NCBI GenBank assembly: GCA_029974595.1
Contig: JARKRC010000062.1
Span: 1 to 64,000 of the forward strand
DNA: 64,000 bases
Origin: Ereboglobus sp.
GTDB lineage: Bacteria > Verrucomicrobiota > Verrucomicrobiia > Opitutales > Opitutaceae
Direction: 5' to 3'
Shown here: one piece after another, positions 47,264-56,172 of the stretch
How the letters are laid out: each line of letters starts with the position of its first letter
Position numbering within the stretch: position 1 is the first letter of the stretch
Translations under genes and position numbers: made by a program
Notes under the pieces: generated by a model
The model's input: only the letters and a program-made list of their open reading frames with translations
Databases searched by the model: none
What the model was told of the DNA's origin: nothing

Positions 47264-48085
47264 TTGTTTCGCGCACTCAACAAATATCGCCACGTCTTCC
47301 TCGTCGGATTGCAAAGCAATCTGATCTACCGCTGGAACTTTCTCATCCGCGCGAGTTTTTCCGCGTTTCATCTCGTCGTTGTCTTCATTCTGTGGAGCGC
47401 GGCCTACGAGGGCAAGACCACCATCGGCGGCTTCGATGTCGCGCAGACGATGACCTATTTCGTCGCGCTGATGGTCATGCAGTTTTTCATCAGCGCGTTT
47501 AATGAGGACTACCAGATATCCGAGGAAATCCGCAACGGCCTCATCAACCAGTTCCTGCTGAAACCGATCAACTATTTCATCTACCGGCTCAGCATCTTTG
47601 GCTCCGCGCGCCTCGTCTCCGGCCTGCTCGCCATTGTCCCGCTCCTCGTGGCGATTCCCTTTCTTGGCGATTACATCGCGCTGCCTTCCGGCCCCGATGA
47701 AATGTGGCGGCTCTACCTCGGCATCCCCGCGATGGCGATGTCGGCGATGATCCAGTTCACAATCGCGTTTTGTTTCGGCCTGCTGGCTTTCTGGTTTTTG
47801 GAAATCCAGTCCTTCATCATTCTTTCCTACGCGATCGAAACGCTTCTCGCCGGACAAATTTTCCCCCTCGATCTCCTGCCGCAGCCCATCTACACGCTCT
47901 CACAATACCTGCCGTATTATTACCAGATGTATTTTCCCGTGGCCATTTTCACGGGCCGCCTGAACGCCCCCGCTGCCGTCGCGCAAGGCCTCTGCCTGCA
48001 ACTCGCTTGGCTCGTCATCCTGCTTCTCCTCTCGCGCTTCCTCTGGACGCGCGGCTTGCGCCGCCACACCGCGGTCGGGGGATGA
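47264..48085 (+). CDS. ABC-2 type transporter permease (DUF990 family), first of pair
   Basis: The 273-residue inner-membrane protein has six hydrophobic segments (for example LIRASFSAFHLVVVFILWSA and TIAFCFGLLAFWFLEIQSF). The cytoplasmic NDYxIxxxIRNGxxNxFLLKP-like stretch EEIRNGLINQFLLKPINYF is a DUF990 signature. It starts with TTG (47264). The second permease lies at 50684 after a surface-protein gene, and no ABC ATPase gene is in the window. Confidence 0.88.
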   Translation: MFRALNKYRHVFLVGLQSNLIYRWNFLIRASFSAFHLVVVFILWSAAYEGKTTIGGFDVAQTMTYFVALMVMQFFISAFNEDYQISEEIRNGLINQFLLKPINYFIYRLSIFGSARLVSGLLAIVPLLVAIPFLGDYIALPSGPDEMWRLYLGIPAMAMSAMIQFTIAFCFGLLAFWFLEIQSFIILSYAIETLLAGQIFPLDLLPQPIYTLSQYLPYYYQMYFPVAIFTGRLNAPAAVAQGLCLQLAWLVILLLLSRFLWTRGLRRHTAVGG

Positions 48086-48177
48086 GGTATTCGGCCATTA
48101 AAATTGACAGACAGAAACACTTTCGCACGTTGTCCCATGCTTCTTGTTAGGAGGAGCGTTCTAACCAACCCACCACG

Positions 48178-48203
48178 TCATCACCAAAAAACACCACTAA
48201 ATC
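48178..48203 (+). promoter_or_regulatory. Putative promoter of leader copy B
   Basis: TCATCACC (48178-48185) and the -10-like TAAATC (48198-48203) are 12 bases apart, as in copy A (there TATAAT). Conservation with copy A begins about six bases downstream, as expected at a transcription start. Confidence 0.4.
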
Positions 48204-48208
48204 CAAAA

Positions 48209-48467
48209 CTAATTTCGCGTAGCTTCGGCTGCTGTCCGCAAAACGAAACCTGAGAAATTTCGAGCAATAGGACGGCACTGAAATGCGCTCCTGATTGGGG
48301 CGTATTGAAAGTGTCTCTATTGTGGGCCATCTCAGGTGCCTGTTTTGCGGGGCGCAAGTAAATGCGCCCCTCTTTTGTCTTCAGGCACCAACGGGAAACC
48401 CCACAAGGGAACCTCCTGCAGGCAATGGCAAAGGCAAACGCGAGCCAAACCAACAACCATTGCCACC
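48209..48467 (+). ncRNA. Candidate structured 5' leader RNA, copy B
   Basis: The segment aligns along its whole length with 4029-4279 on the minus strand. It can fold into these helices: a UUCG hairpin (GTAGC/GCTGC, 48219-48232), a CGAAA/TTTCG hairpin (48244-48262), GCGCTCC/GGGGCGT (48285-48303), GGTGCCTG/CAGGCACC (48335-48342 with 48382-48389) around the 8-bp GGGGCGCA/TGCGCCCC hairpin (48349-48370, loop AGTAAA), and GGCAATGG/CCATTGCC (48421-48428 with 48457-48464). The last stem ends 3 bases before the ATG. The apical loop GCGAGCCAA of the last stem is conserved in both copies although the stem itself has changed. Regulation of the downstream gene is inferred. Confidence 0.65.
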
Positions 48468-50549
48468 ATGAACCTACATACATCCCTCCGTGCGGTCTTC
48501 CGCGCGATACGTCATCCCAACTGCGCGGCGTTCCTGACGACTGCTTTCCTTTTTATCGCATCGTTTTTCGCATTGCCGGCGCACGCCGCCGTCACCCAGT
48601 TGAAAATCGGCGGAGCCACCATCAGCGGCACGGCCGACACAAACGGCTCCGGCTGGACATGGACTGCGGCGAACGAAACCCTCGTCATCTCGAATAGCAC
48701 CAGCATCACCGGCGGTGTGAATTTTGTCACAGACGGAACCGAGACGCTGGTCACGATCATTTCCAACGGCACGGTCAGCATTGGCGGAGGCATCGGCACT
48801 GCCAGCGGCACGAACATCGCCATTGATGTCAACAGCAACGGCCCGCTCACGCTCACGGGCACTCTCAACGGCATGTTGACAGCCGTCTCTGGCTCAACCC
48901 GCGTCACTGGCGACGTCAGCCTCGGACTTAGTGCTGCGGACGGCGCAACCGCCACTGTCACCGGCAGTGTTGCAAACGCTGTCGCCGTGGCCGGCGGCAA
49001 CGTCTCTATCGAGGGCGGTGTTGCGGGTGACATTGCAATGCTCGCAGGCAGCGCCACGATTAAAGGCGGTGTTGTGGGCTCCGCCGAGATCACCAGCGGG
49101 ACCATCAATATTATCGATGGCCTGAGCGATACCGCCATTGTCATTGGTGGCAATGTCACCATTGATGGCGGCATCGGCTATGTTTTGGGCGTGCTTGCCG
49201 GAACGGTGAAGGTGACCGGCGATGTCGATCAGGGCTTGGTTGTCCTTTCCGGTTCCGTCACCGTCAGCGGCACGGTTGGTGGATCGACTCACGTCAGCAG
49301 CGGTGTGGTGAAGGTCAACGGTGCCACCGTCACTCCGGCGACATTCAGCGACGCCAGCATCGCGCTCAACACGCTCAGCCTCGGAACGTCCGGCTCGGGC
49401 GGCGGCTGGGAGTTCGACGGCGAGACGCTCCTTCTTGATACTCCGGGCTACAACTACACACTCACAGGCACTGCTGCCGCAGGTATCAATGTTTACGTCG
49501 GCGAGGAGGTCACTGGCACGCTCACGCTTCAAAATACCGCGATCAATACCAGCGCCACTGCTGGAAGCGCCATCCGCATCGACACCGGCGGACTCGTTGT
49601 TTCCGTCAAGGGCAATGTCACGCTTGCCGGCAGTGCCGAGGGCATCCGTTATGCTGGCGAGGTCGCTCCGCTCATTCTCGATACCGCTTCCGGCTCCAAG
49701 CTCACAGCCACCGGCGGCCCGGAGCACGACGGTATTTATTGCTCGGATGCGGGTCTCGTCATCAAGGGTTCCGGCACGCTTAACTTCCGTGGTGGCGATA
49801 CCGCCGATGCGACAGCATGGACCGGTATTTATACTGGATACGGCGTCATCATCCAAGGCTCGGTCCAAGTTACCGCCACCGGCGGCAACTATACCGGCGC
49901 TGATTCCGACGATAGCGGCGAAAACGATGGCATCTACTGCTTCGCTCTCTCGATCACAGGCTCCGCGAAAGTCACGGCCATCGGCGGCAATTCTCCGGGG
50001 GCAAACTGCTTCGCGGGTTCCGGCGTGATCGCACAAAGCGGCGTCTTTCACGTCACGTCCTCCGCCTCGCTCACGGCTACCGCAGGGAGCAGCGGCAAAC
50101 AGCAGTTTGGTTATGGGACCGGCATTGGCGCCCCATATTTTGACTGCGCCATCACCGGCTCCGGTCAGGTCAAGGCGACGGGCGACTATGGCATCGCCAC
50201 GCTTGGCAACATCTGGATTACCGGCGGAAATGTCACTGCCCAAGGCAAAGGCGCGGGCTATGCGCTTTACGCCGCGCGCATCCTCTACGATGCAACGCCA
50301 CGAGGCGGCTACGTCACCATCTCCGGCGGCACTGTGACCGCCAAAAATAACGACACCGCAGGTCACGAACACTGGAAGCACCTCAACCACACCGGCGGCA
50401 CCTATAACGGCGCGACCATCGGCGGAGGCGGTGGCGGCGGCAACAACAACAACAACAGCAACAGTGGCGGTGGTGGTGGTGGCGCTCCCATGCCCGCCGT
50501 GCTCGTGCTGCTCGCGGCGATGATCGCCCTCCGCGCGCGCAGAAAGTGA
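48468..50549 (+). CDS. Secreted repetitive surface protein with C-terminal sorting-like tail
   Basis: The 693-residue protein has an N-terminal extension and signal (FLTTAFLFIASFFALPAHA), then a long series of short beta repeats rich in Gly, Thr, Val and Asn, with VTGDV, TISGGTV and SGSVTVSGTVGG motifs (about 45-640), of the kind forming beta helices or solenoids. The tail is Gly/Asn-rich, then APMPAVLVLLAAMIALRARRK. ATG 48468 was chosen: it follows the structured leader directly, and the longer frame to 48336 overlaps the leader. The gene sits between two ABC-2 permeases. Adhesion or surface coating is a guess. Confidence 0.82.
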   Translation: MNLHTSLRAVFRAIRHPNCAAFLTTAFLFIASFFALPAHAAVTQLKIGGATISGTADTNGSGWTWTAANETLVISNSTSITGGVNFVTDGTETLVTIISNGTVSIGGGIGTASGTNIAIDVNSNGPLTLTGTLNGMLTAVSGSTRVTGDVSLGLSAADGATATVTGSVANAVAVAGGNVSIEGGVAGDIAMLAGSATIKGGVVGSAEITSGTINIIDGLSDTAIVIGGNVTIDGGIGYVLGVLAGTVKVTGDVDQGLVVLSGSVTVSGTVGGSTHVSSGVVKVNGATVTPATFSDASIALNTLSLGTSGSGGGWEFDGETLLLDTPGYNYTLTGTAAAGINVYVGEEVTGTLTLQNTAINTSATAGSAIRIDTGGLVVSVKGNVTLAGSAEGIRYAGEVAPLILDTASGSKLTATGGPEHDGIYCSDAGLVIKGSGTLNFRGGDTADATAWTGIYTGYGVIIQGSVQVTATGGNYTGADSDDSGENDGIYCFALSITGSAKVTAIGGNSPGANCFAGSGVIAQSGVFHVTSSASLTATAGSSGKQQFGYGTGIGAPYFDCAITGSGQVKATGDYGIATLGNIWITGGNVTAQGKGAGYALYAARILYDATPRGGYVTISGGTVTAKNNDTAGHEHWKHLNHTGGTYNGATIGGGGGGGNNNNNSNSGGGGGGAPMPAVLVLLAAMIALRARRK

Positions 50550-50627
50550 GATGGGCCGCGCACGGCGATTTGCGTTTCGAGCGAAGCGACCGGTTTGACA
50601 TTACGATTGAATGAAGGGCGTTGCCGC

Positions 50628-50683
50628 GCCAGATGTCTTCGCTCCTTCATTCACAAATCGTAATTCGTAAATCGTAAATCTCC
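50628..50683. repeat. AATCGTAATTCGTAAATCGT-type repeat before second permease
   Basis: CACAAATCGTAATTCGTAAA, continuing TCGTAAATC, ends immediately before the GTG start at 50684. It resembles the AATCGAAAATC family at 47213 and lies at the same position relative to the partner permease. Confidence 0.5.
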
Positions 50684-51481
50684 GTGCGTTTTTTCAACTA
50701 CATCCGGCTCTGGCTCGCGTGCGTGCGCTACTCGCTCGTGCGCTCGATGATGTTTCGCATGGATTTCATCATGTGGTCGCTTGTCGAGTTGCTTTGGATG
50801 GGCGTGAACGTCGCGCTCGTCGCCGTGATTTACGAGCATACCGATTCCGTCGCAGGCTGGAGCAAATACGAGATGATGCTCCTCATCGGCACCTCAATGA
50901 TCATCCAGCGCCTGATGATGGGTTTTTTCTGGAGCAATATCTTCGAGTTCGGGCGCAATGTCCGCAGCGGGAACTTCGACTTCTTCCTCGCGCAGCCCGG
51001 CAACGTGCTCTTCATGGTTTCCACGCGCAAGCTCGACCTCGACAGCCTTGCCAACGTCGCCATCGCCGTCGCGCTCGTGGTCTATTCGCTGCACCGGCTC
51101 GAAATCACGCCCGACGCGTGGCAGATCATCGCCTACGTCGGCCTGCTCGTATGCGGGCTCGCCATCAGCTACAGCATCATCCTGCTCGCCGTGTCGCTCA
51201 CGTTCTGGATCATCAAAACCGAGGGCATCGAGGGCAGTTATTTCTCGCTCACCGAATTTTCGCGCCTGCCGCGCCAGGCCGTGAAAAGCATCATCATCAA
51301 CGTGGCCTTCGTTTATGTGCTGCCGGTGGTCGTCATCTCAAACATTCCCGCAAGCACCCTGTTGCACGGCATCACGCTGCAAAACGTGCTCTGGCTCGCG
51401 GGCGCGGCGGCATTCTGGTTCTCGCTCGCGGTTTTTGTGTTCAACCGCGGATTGAGGCATTACGCCAGCGCGAGTTCGTGA
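50684..51481 (+). CDS. ABC-2 type transporter permease (DUF990 family), second of pair
   Basis: The 265-residue inner-membrane protein has six hydrophobic segments (MFRMDFIMWSLVELLWMGV, then ISYSIILLAVSLTFWIIK, and FVYVLPVVVISNIPAST). It is the usual partner of the DUF990-type permease at 47264, but a surface-protein gene of 2.1 kb separates them. The start codon is GTG. The ABC ATPase gene must be elsewhere. Confidence 0.86.
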   Translation: MRFFNYIRLWLACVRYSLVRSMMFRMDFIMWSLVELLWMGVNVALVAVIYEHTDSVAGWSKYEMMLLIGTSMIIQRLMMGFFWSNIFEFGRNVRSGNFDFFLAQPGNVLFMVSTRKLDLDSLANVAIAVALVVYSLHRLEITPDAWQIIAYVGLLVCGLAISYSIILLAVSLTFWIIKTEGIEGSYFSLTEFSRLPRQAVKSIIINVAFVYVLPVVVISNIPASTLLHGITLQNVLWLAGAAAFWFSLAVFVFNRGLRHYASASS

Positions 51482-51503
51482 TAAAAGGCCGCATCCACCA
51501 AAC

Positions 51504-52244
51504 ATGAGTTCGAAAAAACCTGACGCCATTGCACAACTTCAGCAGCGCATCGCCCACGCCTTTCGCGACCCGCTCCTGCTCGAATGCGCGCTCACGCATC
51601 CATCGTATCTGCACGACCACCCCGACGTCGCCGAGAGCAATCAGCGTCTCGAATTTTTGGGCGACGCCGTCCTCCAGCTCGCGCTCACCGAGGTTTTGTT
51701 CGACATGTTTCCCGGCGATCGCGAAGGCTCGCTCAGCAAATATCGCTCCATGCTTTCCAAGGGGAAATTTCTCAGCGACCTCGCGCGCGAGATCGGCCTG
51801 CCCGCCGCGATGCGCATGAGCGCCAGCGAAGAGGCCGCGGGCGGACGCAATCGCGATTCGGCGCTCGAGGACGCGTTCGAGGCGCTCATCGGCGCAATTT
51901 ATATCGACAGTGACCTGGCCGTCACGCGCCGCGTGGTGCTCGGACTGCTCGGCGCGCTGCCCGAGCGTCTCGCCTCGATGACGCCGGTGGAAAACCCGAA
52001 AGGCCGCCTGCAGGAGCTCGTTCAACCCGTTTACGGCAACAACGCCGTGCGCTACGTCGTCACACACGCCTCGGGCGGCGACCATGAGCGCGAATACGAA
52101 GCAACCGTCCACATCAACGACAAACCAATGGGCCGGGGCCGCGGCACCTCGAAAAAAACCGCCGAGGAAGCCGCCGCGCTGGAAGCATTGAAGGCTTTCG
52201 AAACGAGCGGGCCGGCGTCATCAAATAACGCGGTAGCGCCGTAG
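51504..52244 (+). CDS. rnc: Ribonuclease III
   Basis: The 246-residue endonuclease cuts double-stranded RNA for rRNA and mRNA processing. The signature RLEFLGDAVLQLALTEVLF carries the catalytic Glu/Asp, with the second acidic set in DSALEDAFEALIGAIY. The C-terminal double-stranded RNA-binding domain runs from NPKGRLQELVQPVYG to the end. The last five residues and the stop codon lie inside a dispersed inverted repeat (52229-52351), so the original C-terminus may have been altered. Confidence 0.96.
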   Translation: MSSKKPDAIAQLQQRIAHAFRDPLLLECALTHPSYLHDHPDVAESNQRLEFLGDAVLQLALTEVLFDMFPGDREGSLSKYRSMLSKGKFLSDLAREIGLPAAMRMSASEEAAGGRNRDSALEDAFEALIGAIYIDSDLAVTRRVVLGLLGALPERLASMTPVENPKGRLQELVQPVYGNNAVRYVVTHASGGDHEREYEATVHINDKPMGRGRGTSKKTAEEAAALEALKAFETSGPASSNNAVAP

Positions 52245-52351
52245 CGCAGGCTTCCAGCCTGCCAGAGCGAGCGGCACGGGTGCCCACCCGCCTCTCAATC
52301 CGCCCAATCCGGAATGCAGACTGGAAGTCTGCGCTACGACGCTACCGCGCA
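52229..52351. repeat. Dispersed inverted repeat overlapping the rnc stop
   Basis: The left arm GCGGTAGCGCCGTAGCGCAG and the right arm GTCTGCGCTACGACGCTACCGC form a long inverted repeat with inner arms GCTTCCAGCCTGC / GCAGACTGGAAG. The left arm contains the rnc stop codon. It resembles the repeat at 8-81. It may also act as a terminator between rnc and pfkA. Confidence 0.78.
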
Positions 52352-52392
52352 TCGCAACGCCACATCGTTTTCTTCAGCGCCACCTTTGATTT

Positions 52393-53547
52393 TCAATCGC
52401 CCAGATTCGTGCCCAAATGTCGGGCGGAGCGGATGAGCGGATGGTCGCGCGGGACGAGCTTCAAATTGCCCGCGACTTTCGCGATCGGTGTCGCGGTGAT
52501 GCGGTCGCCATCGCTGCCGACCATGATGCCGGACTTGCCCGCGTCGATCATCTCCACGCATGCCGTGCCAAGGCGCGTGCCGAGCAGGCGGTCGCGATAG
52601 GAGGGCGTGCCGCCGCGCTGCACGTATCCAAGAATGGATACGCGCGAGTCGAGTCCCGTCAGCGAGTGGAGCTGGCGGGCAAGGCGGAAAATATTGTCCT
52701 CGTGCTCGGCATCAAGTTTGTCGAGCACGGTCTTGGCGACGCGTTTCTGCGCGTCGCCGCGGGCGCTTTTGCCGGCGCGCTGCGCAGTCTCGTAGGCTTG
52801 CGTGTCCTCGATGGAGCGCGCGCCCTCGGCGACGGCCACGATGCTGAATTTCGTGCCGCGGGCGACGCGGCGCTTGATCGCGGCAGCGATGCGGTTCACG
52901 TCATAGGGGATTTCGGGGATGAGAATCACGTCCGCGCCGCCGGCGAGCCCGGCCCCGAGCGCGAGCCAGCCGGCGCGATGTCCCATGATTTCCGCGAGGA
53001 TGATGCGATGGTGGCTGTGCGCGGTGCTGTGAAGGCGGTCAATCGCCTCGGTCGCGATTTCAAGCGCGGTGGCGAAACCGATGGTCGAATCGGTGTGCGC
53101 GACGTCGTTGTCGATCGTCTTGGGCAGCTTGAGAATCCTGAGGCCTTTCTCGGCCAGCTTGAGCGCGTTTTTGTGCGTGCCGCCGCCGCCGATGCACACG
53201 AGCGCGTCAAGTTTGTGGCGTTTGTAAGTGGCGACGAGCTTGTCGCGCACGTCAACGCTGCCATTCGGGGTTTCCATTCGGTGGGGCTTGAGCCGGCTGG
53301 TGCCGAGCACGGTGCCGCCGACGGTGAGGATGCCGGCGAGGTCTTCCTTTTTCAACTCGACCCAGCGGTCTTCGAGCATGCCGAGAAAGCCGTCGCGAAA
53401 GCCGATCACCGTCCAGCCCTTGCTGATGGCCGTTTTGCCGATGCCGCGGATGGCGGCGTTGAGGCCGGGGCTGTCGCCGCCTGCGGTGAGGACTGCGATG
53501 CGTTTTGGCTTCCGGAACTTCTGCGGCTTCTGCTTGGAGGATTTCAT
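52393..53547 (-). CDS. pfkA: 6-phosphofructokinase (ATP or pyrophosphate donor uncertain)
   Basis: The 384-residue enzyme phosphorylates fructose 6-phosphate. The N-terminus [18 protein letters not shown] and the substrate motif [17 protein letters not shown] are clear, and [19 protein letters not shown] and [16 protein letters not shown] follow. The nucleotide-site motif reads [11 protein letters not shown] where most PFKs have GGDG; the Mg-binding Asp is Gly. Gly at the next position suggests ATP, but Lys in PKTIDND is the pyrophosphate-type residue. ATG 53547 was chosen; a longer frame to 53865 runs into thiD on the same strand. Confidence 0.9.
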   Translation of the reverse strand: MKSSKQKPQKFRKPKRIAVLTAGGDSPGLNAAIRGIGKTAISKGWTVIGFRDGFLGMLEDRWVELKKEDLAGILTVGGTVLGTSRLKPHRMETPNGSVDVRDKLVATYKRHKLDALVCIGGGGTHKNALKLAEKGLRILKLPKTIDNDVAHTDSTIGFATALEIATEAIDRLHSTAHSHHRIILAEIMGHRAGWLALGAGLAGGADVILIPEIPYDVNRIAAAIKRRVARGTKFSIVAVAEGARSIEDTQAYETAQRAGKSARGDAQKRVAKTVLDKLDAEHEDNIFRLARQLHSLTGLDSRVSILGYVQRGGTPSYRDRLLGTRLGTACVEMIDAGKSGIMVGSDGDRITATPIAKVAGNLKLVPRDHPLIRSARHLGTNLGD

Positions 53548-53614
53548 CGTTGCTTCGTTAAAAGGAAAATACGCGGGGCACCCTCGCGCAAGGTGGTTTT
53601 TGGAGCGGTCTGCG

Positions 53615-54430
53615 TCACGAAACACACCGGCCTTTTGGAAAATTCCAAAAATGCTGCACGGGACCGTGGCCGCTGCCGACGGCGAGCGTGCCGGAGGCCT
53701 CGAGGGCGCGGGTGAGGTAGTCTTTCGCGTCGCGGATTGCCTCGAGCGGCGTGGCGCGCTGCGGCAGGAGCGCGGCGATCGCGGCGGAGAGCGTGCAGCC
53801 GGTGCCGTGGGTGTTTTTTGTGATGATGCGGAGGGATCGCAGCTCGGTTTGCACGGCGCCGTCATCGACGATGTCGGTGCTTTCGGGGCCGTCGAGATGG
53901 CCGCCTTTCACCATGACGATGCGCGGGCCCAGATCGCGGAGCGCGCGGGCGGCACGGCGCATGTCATCGAGCGTTTTTATGGGCGCGCAGCCGAGGAGAA
54001 CTTCGGCTTCGGGAATGTTGGGAGTGAGGACTTCGGCGAGCGGGAGGAGTTCGCGGCGGAGCGCTTCGACGGCTTCGCTTGCGAGCAAGTGGTGCCCGCT
54101 TTTGGCAACCATGACCGGATCGATGACGAGGCGTTTCACGCCGTGGCGGCGGAGGCCGGCGGCGATGGCGCGCGTAATTTCAGCGGTGCCGAGCATGCCG
54201 AGTTTCACGGCGTCAATGCGCACGTCGGAGAAGAGCGTGTCGATTTGCTGCCCGATGAAATCAACGGGCACGAGATGCACGCCGGTGACGCCTTGCGTGT
54301 TTTGCGCGGTGAGGGCCGCGATGACGCCCGTGCCGTATGCGCCGAGCGCGGAAAAAGCCTTGAGGTCGGCGAACACGCCTGCGCCGCCCGATGGATCAAC
54401 GCCTGCGATGGTGAGGACGTTTGGAATCAT
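53615..54430 (-). CDS. thiD: Hydroxymethylpyrimidine/phosphomethylpyrimidine kinase
   Basis: The 271-residue enzyme phosphorylates HMP and HMP-P in thiamine synthesis. [29 protein letters not shown] is the N-terminal substrate loop, and [16 protein letters not shown] is the ribokinase-type catalytic motif. It is the third gene of thiM-thiE-thiD. ATG 54430 begins the conserved sequence. Confidence 0.94.
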   Translation of the reverse strand: MIPNVLTIAGVDPSGGAGVFADLKAFSALGAYGTGVIAALTAQNTQGVTGVHLVPVDFIGQQIDTLFSDVRIDAVKLGMLGTAEITRAIAAGLRRHGVKRLVIDPVMVAKSGHHLLASEAVEALRRELLPLAEVLTPNIPEAEVLLGCAPIKTLDDMRRAARALRDLGPRIVMVKGGHLDGPESTDIVDDGAVQTELRSLRIITKNTHGTGCTLSAAIAALLPQRATPLEAIRDAKDYLTRALEASGTLAVGSGHGPVQHFWNFPKGRCVS

Positions 54431-54480
54431 GGTGTGGGAAAAAAAGGGGAGGGTGTTTCCGGAAATACGCGTGGTGCGCG

Positions 54481-55110
54481 TCATTTCTTTTCTTTTGCCC
54501 CGATAAAGGCTTTTGCGGCGGCTTGCACGTCATCGGCATACGAAAGCGCGGAGACGACGGCGATGCCGCTCACCCCGGACGCGTAAACCGCGGGGGCGTG
54601 TTCCACCGTGATGCCGCCGATGGCGACGCAGGGCACGGGGGCGAGCGCGGCGAGGTCGCCCAGGCTGGCGATGCCGATGGCGGGCGGGGCGTTGCGCTTG
54701 GACTGCGTCGGAAAAACGGGACCGATGCCGATATAATCGACAATGGTTTTATCGACGGCGAGGACTTGGCCGCGGTTCGACGTCGAGAGTCCGAGGAGTT
54801 TTTCCTTTCCGATGAGGCGGCGCACGACGGCGGCGGGCAAATCGCCCTGGCCGACGTGCACGCCGTCGGCATCGATTGCAAGGGCGAGGTCAACGTGGTC
54901 GTTGATGATGAGCGGCACGCCGAGGCGTTTCAGGAGGTCGCGGAGGGCGATGGCGTTTTCGTAGAGTTCGCGCTTCGTGCCGCCGTCGGTGCGGTATTGC
55001 ACGACGCCGGCGCCGCCGGCCACGGCTGCCTCGACCGAGGCGAGGAATCCTTTTTTGTAAACCGACGGCATGTCGGTGACCATGTAGAGCGTGTAATCGG
55101 GATGTTTCAT
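54481..55110 (-). CDS. thiE: Thiamine-phosphate synthase
   Basis: The 209-residue TIM-barrel enzyme joins HMP-PP and thiazole-P. YRTDGGTKRELYENAIALRDL is the pyrophosphate-binding region, VDLALAIDADGVHVGQGDLP and YIGIGPVFPTQSKRNAPPAIG are the main family motifs. It lies 18 bases downstream of thiM, in one operon. Confidence 0.94.
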   Translation of the reverse strand: MKHPDYTLYMVTDMPSVYKKGFLASVEAAVAGGAGVVQYRTDGGTKRELYENAIALRDLLKRLGVPLIINDHVDLALAIDADGVHVGQGDLPAAVVRRLIGKEKLLGLSTSNRGQVLAVDKTIVDYIGIGPVFPTQSKRNAPPAIGIASLGDLAALAPVPCVAIGGITVEHAPAVYASGVSGIAVVSALSYADDVQAAAKAFIGAKEKK

Positions 55111-55128
55111 GTTTTGAGCGTTTAATGT

Positions 55129-55941
55129 TCAGGAGAGTTTCGCGCGCCCGCGGATCGCGGCGGCGTCGATGCGGTCGAGCTCGTCGAGAAGCGCGACGCG
55201 GAAGCTGCCGGGGTGCGGGGCGCGGGCGGCGGCGAGGTCTCCCGCGATGGCCATGATGGCGGCGGCTGCGGCGGCGCCATGGAAGCGGTCGGGCGCGACG
55301 GCCATGCAGGCGGCGGCAAGCGCGCCCTGGGCGCAGCCGACTCCGGTCACGCGGGTGAGGAGCGGATGGCCGTTGGCGCAGGAAAGGGCGCGGGCACCGT
55401 CGAGGACGTAATCAACCGCGCCGGTGACGAGCACGGCGGCACCTGTTTGCGAGACGAGCCGCGCGGCGGCGTCGAGGGCCTGCTCGGAGCTGTCGCCACT
55501 GTCGGCCCCGCGGCCTTTGGCGGCCTGCCCGGCGAGGGCGATGATTTCGGAGGCGTTGCCGCGAATGATGGCGGGGCGGTGATTGAGGATTTCCCGGGCA
55601 AAGCGTGTGCGCGCGCCGAGCGCGCCGACGGCGACGGGATCGAACACCCAGGGTTTGCCTGCGCGGTTGTATGCGAGGATGGCCTCGCGCTGGGCATGGA
55701 TTTGTTCGTCGTCGAGCGTGCCGAGGTTGATGAGGAGCGCGTCGGCAAACGCAGCGAACTCGGCAGCCTCGCCGGCATGCTCGACCATCGCGGGCGACGC
55801 GCCAATGGCGAGGAGGACGTTGGCGGTGATGTCCTTGACGACTTCGTTGGTCATGCAATGGACGAGCGGGCAGCGGGCACGCATGCGTTCGAGCACTTGC
55901 ACGATTTGTTCGATGGAGGAGTCTGCGTTTGTGGTCGGCAT
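55129..55941 (-). CDS. thiM: Hydroxyethylthiazole kinase
   Basis: The 270-residue enzyme salvages thiazole. CPLVHCMTNEVVKDITANVLLAIGASPAM is the N-terminal signature, NASEIIALAG and VTGVGCAQGALAAACMAV complete the ribokinase-type catalytic region. It is the first gene after a TPP riboswitch, so thiamine salvage is under product control. De novo thiazole and HMP genes (thiC, thiG) are not in the window. Confidence 0.95.
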   Translation of the reverse strand: MPTTNADSSIEQIVQVLERMRARCPLVHCMTNEVVKDITANVLLAIGASPAMVEHAGEAAEFAAFADALLINLGTLDDEQIHAQREAILAYNRAGKPWVFDPVAVGALGARTRFAREILNHRPAIIRGNASEIIALAGQAAKGRGADSGDSSEQALDAAARLVSQTGAAVLVTGAVDYVLDGARALSCANGHPLLTRVTGVGCAQGALAAACMAVAPDRFHGAAAAAAIMAIAGDLAAARAPHPGSFRVALLDELDRIDAAAIRGRAKLS

Positions 55942-56033
55942 TTTCTAGTGGAGGGCGTGGTTGATCGGCCCGGCAAATGCGCGGCGCGTGAATCCTCCCC
56001 GACCGCCTGTCGCGCCCGGCGCGCGTGCGGTTG

Positions 56034-56122
56034 TGACGATTCCTTCGCCGGTATTAGCCGGATCAGGTTCGACGGGTTTGTTCTCAGCTTCCCGCGGGCG
56101 GAAGCACCCCGTGTCACGAGAC
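56034..56122 (-). promoter_or_regulatory. TPP riboswitch (THI box) of the thiM operon
   Basis: On the minus strand the segment contains the diagnostic blocks GGGGTGC, GCTGAGAACAAACCC, GAACCTGATCCGGCTAATAC and CGGCGAAGGAA in the canonical order, with stems pairing ACACGGGGTGC and flanking arms. It lies about 95 bases upstream of thiM. By family knowledge it binds thiamine pyrophosphate and turns the operon down. Confidence 0.93.
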
Positions 56123-56172
56123 AGCGCGCAGTTTTGCAAGCGAGGCAGGCGTGTCAAGAGCGCAGGGACCAC

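Noticed and set aside
48336-48467. Longer N-terminus for the surface protein (start at 48336)
   Set aside because: It would translate the structured leader; the ATG at 48468 gives a proper signal peptide and lies at the conserved position.
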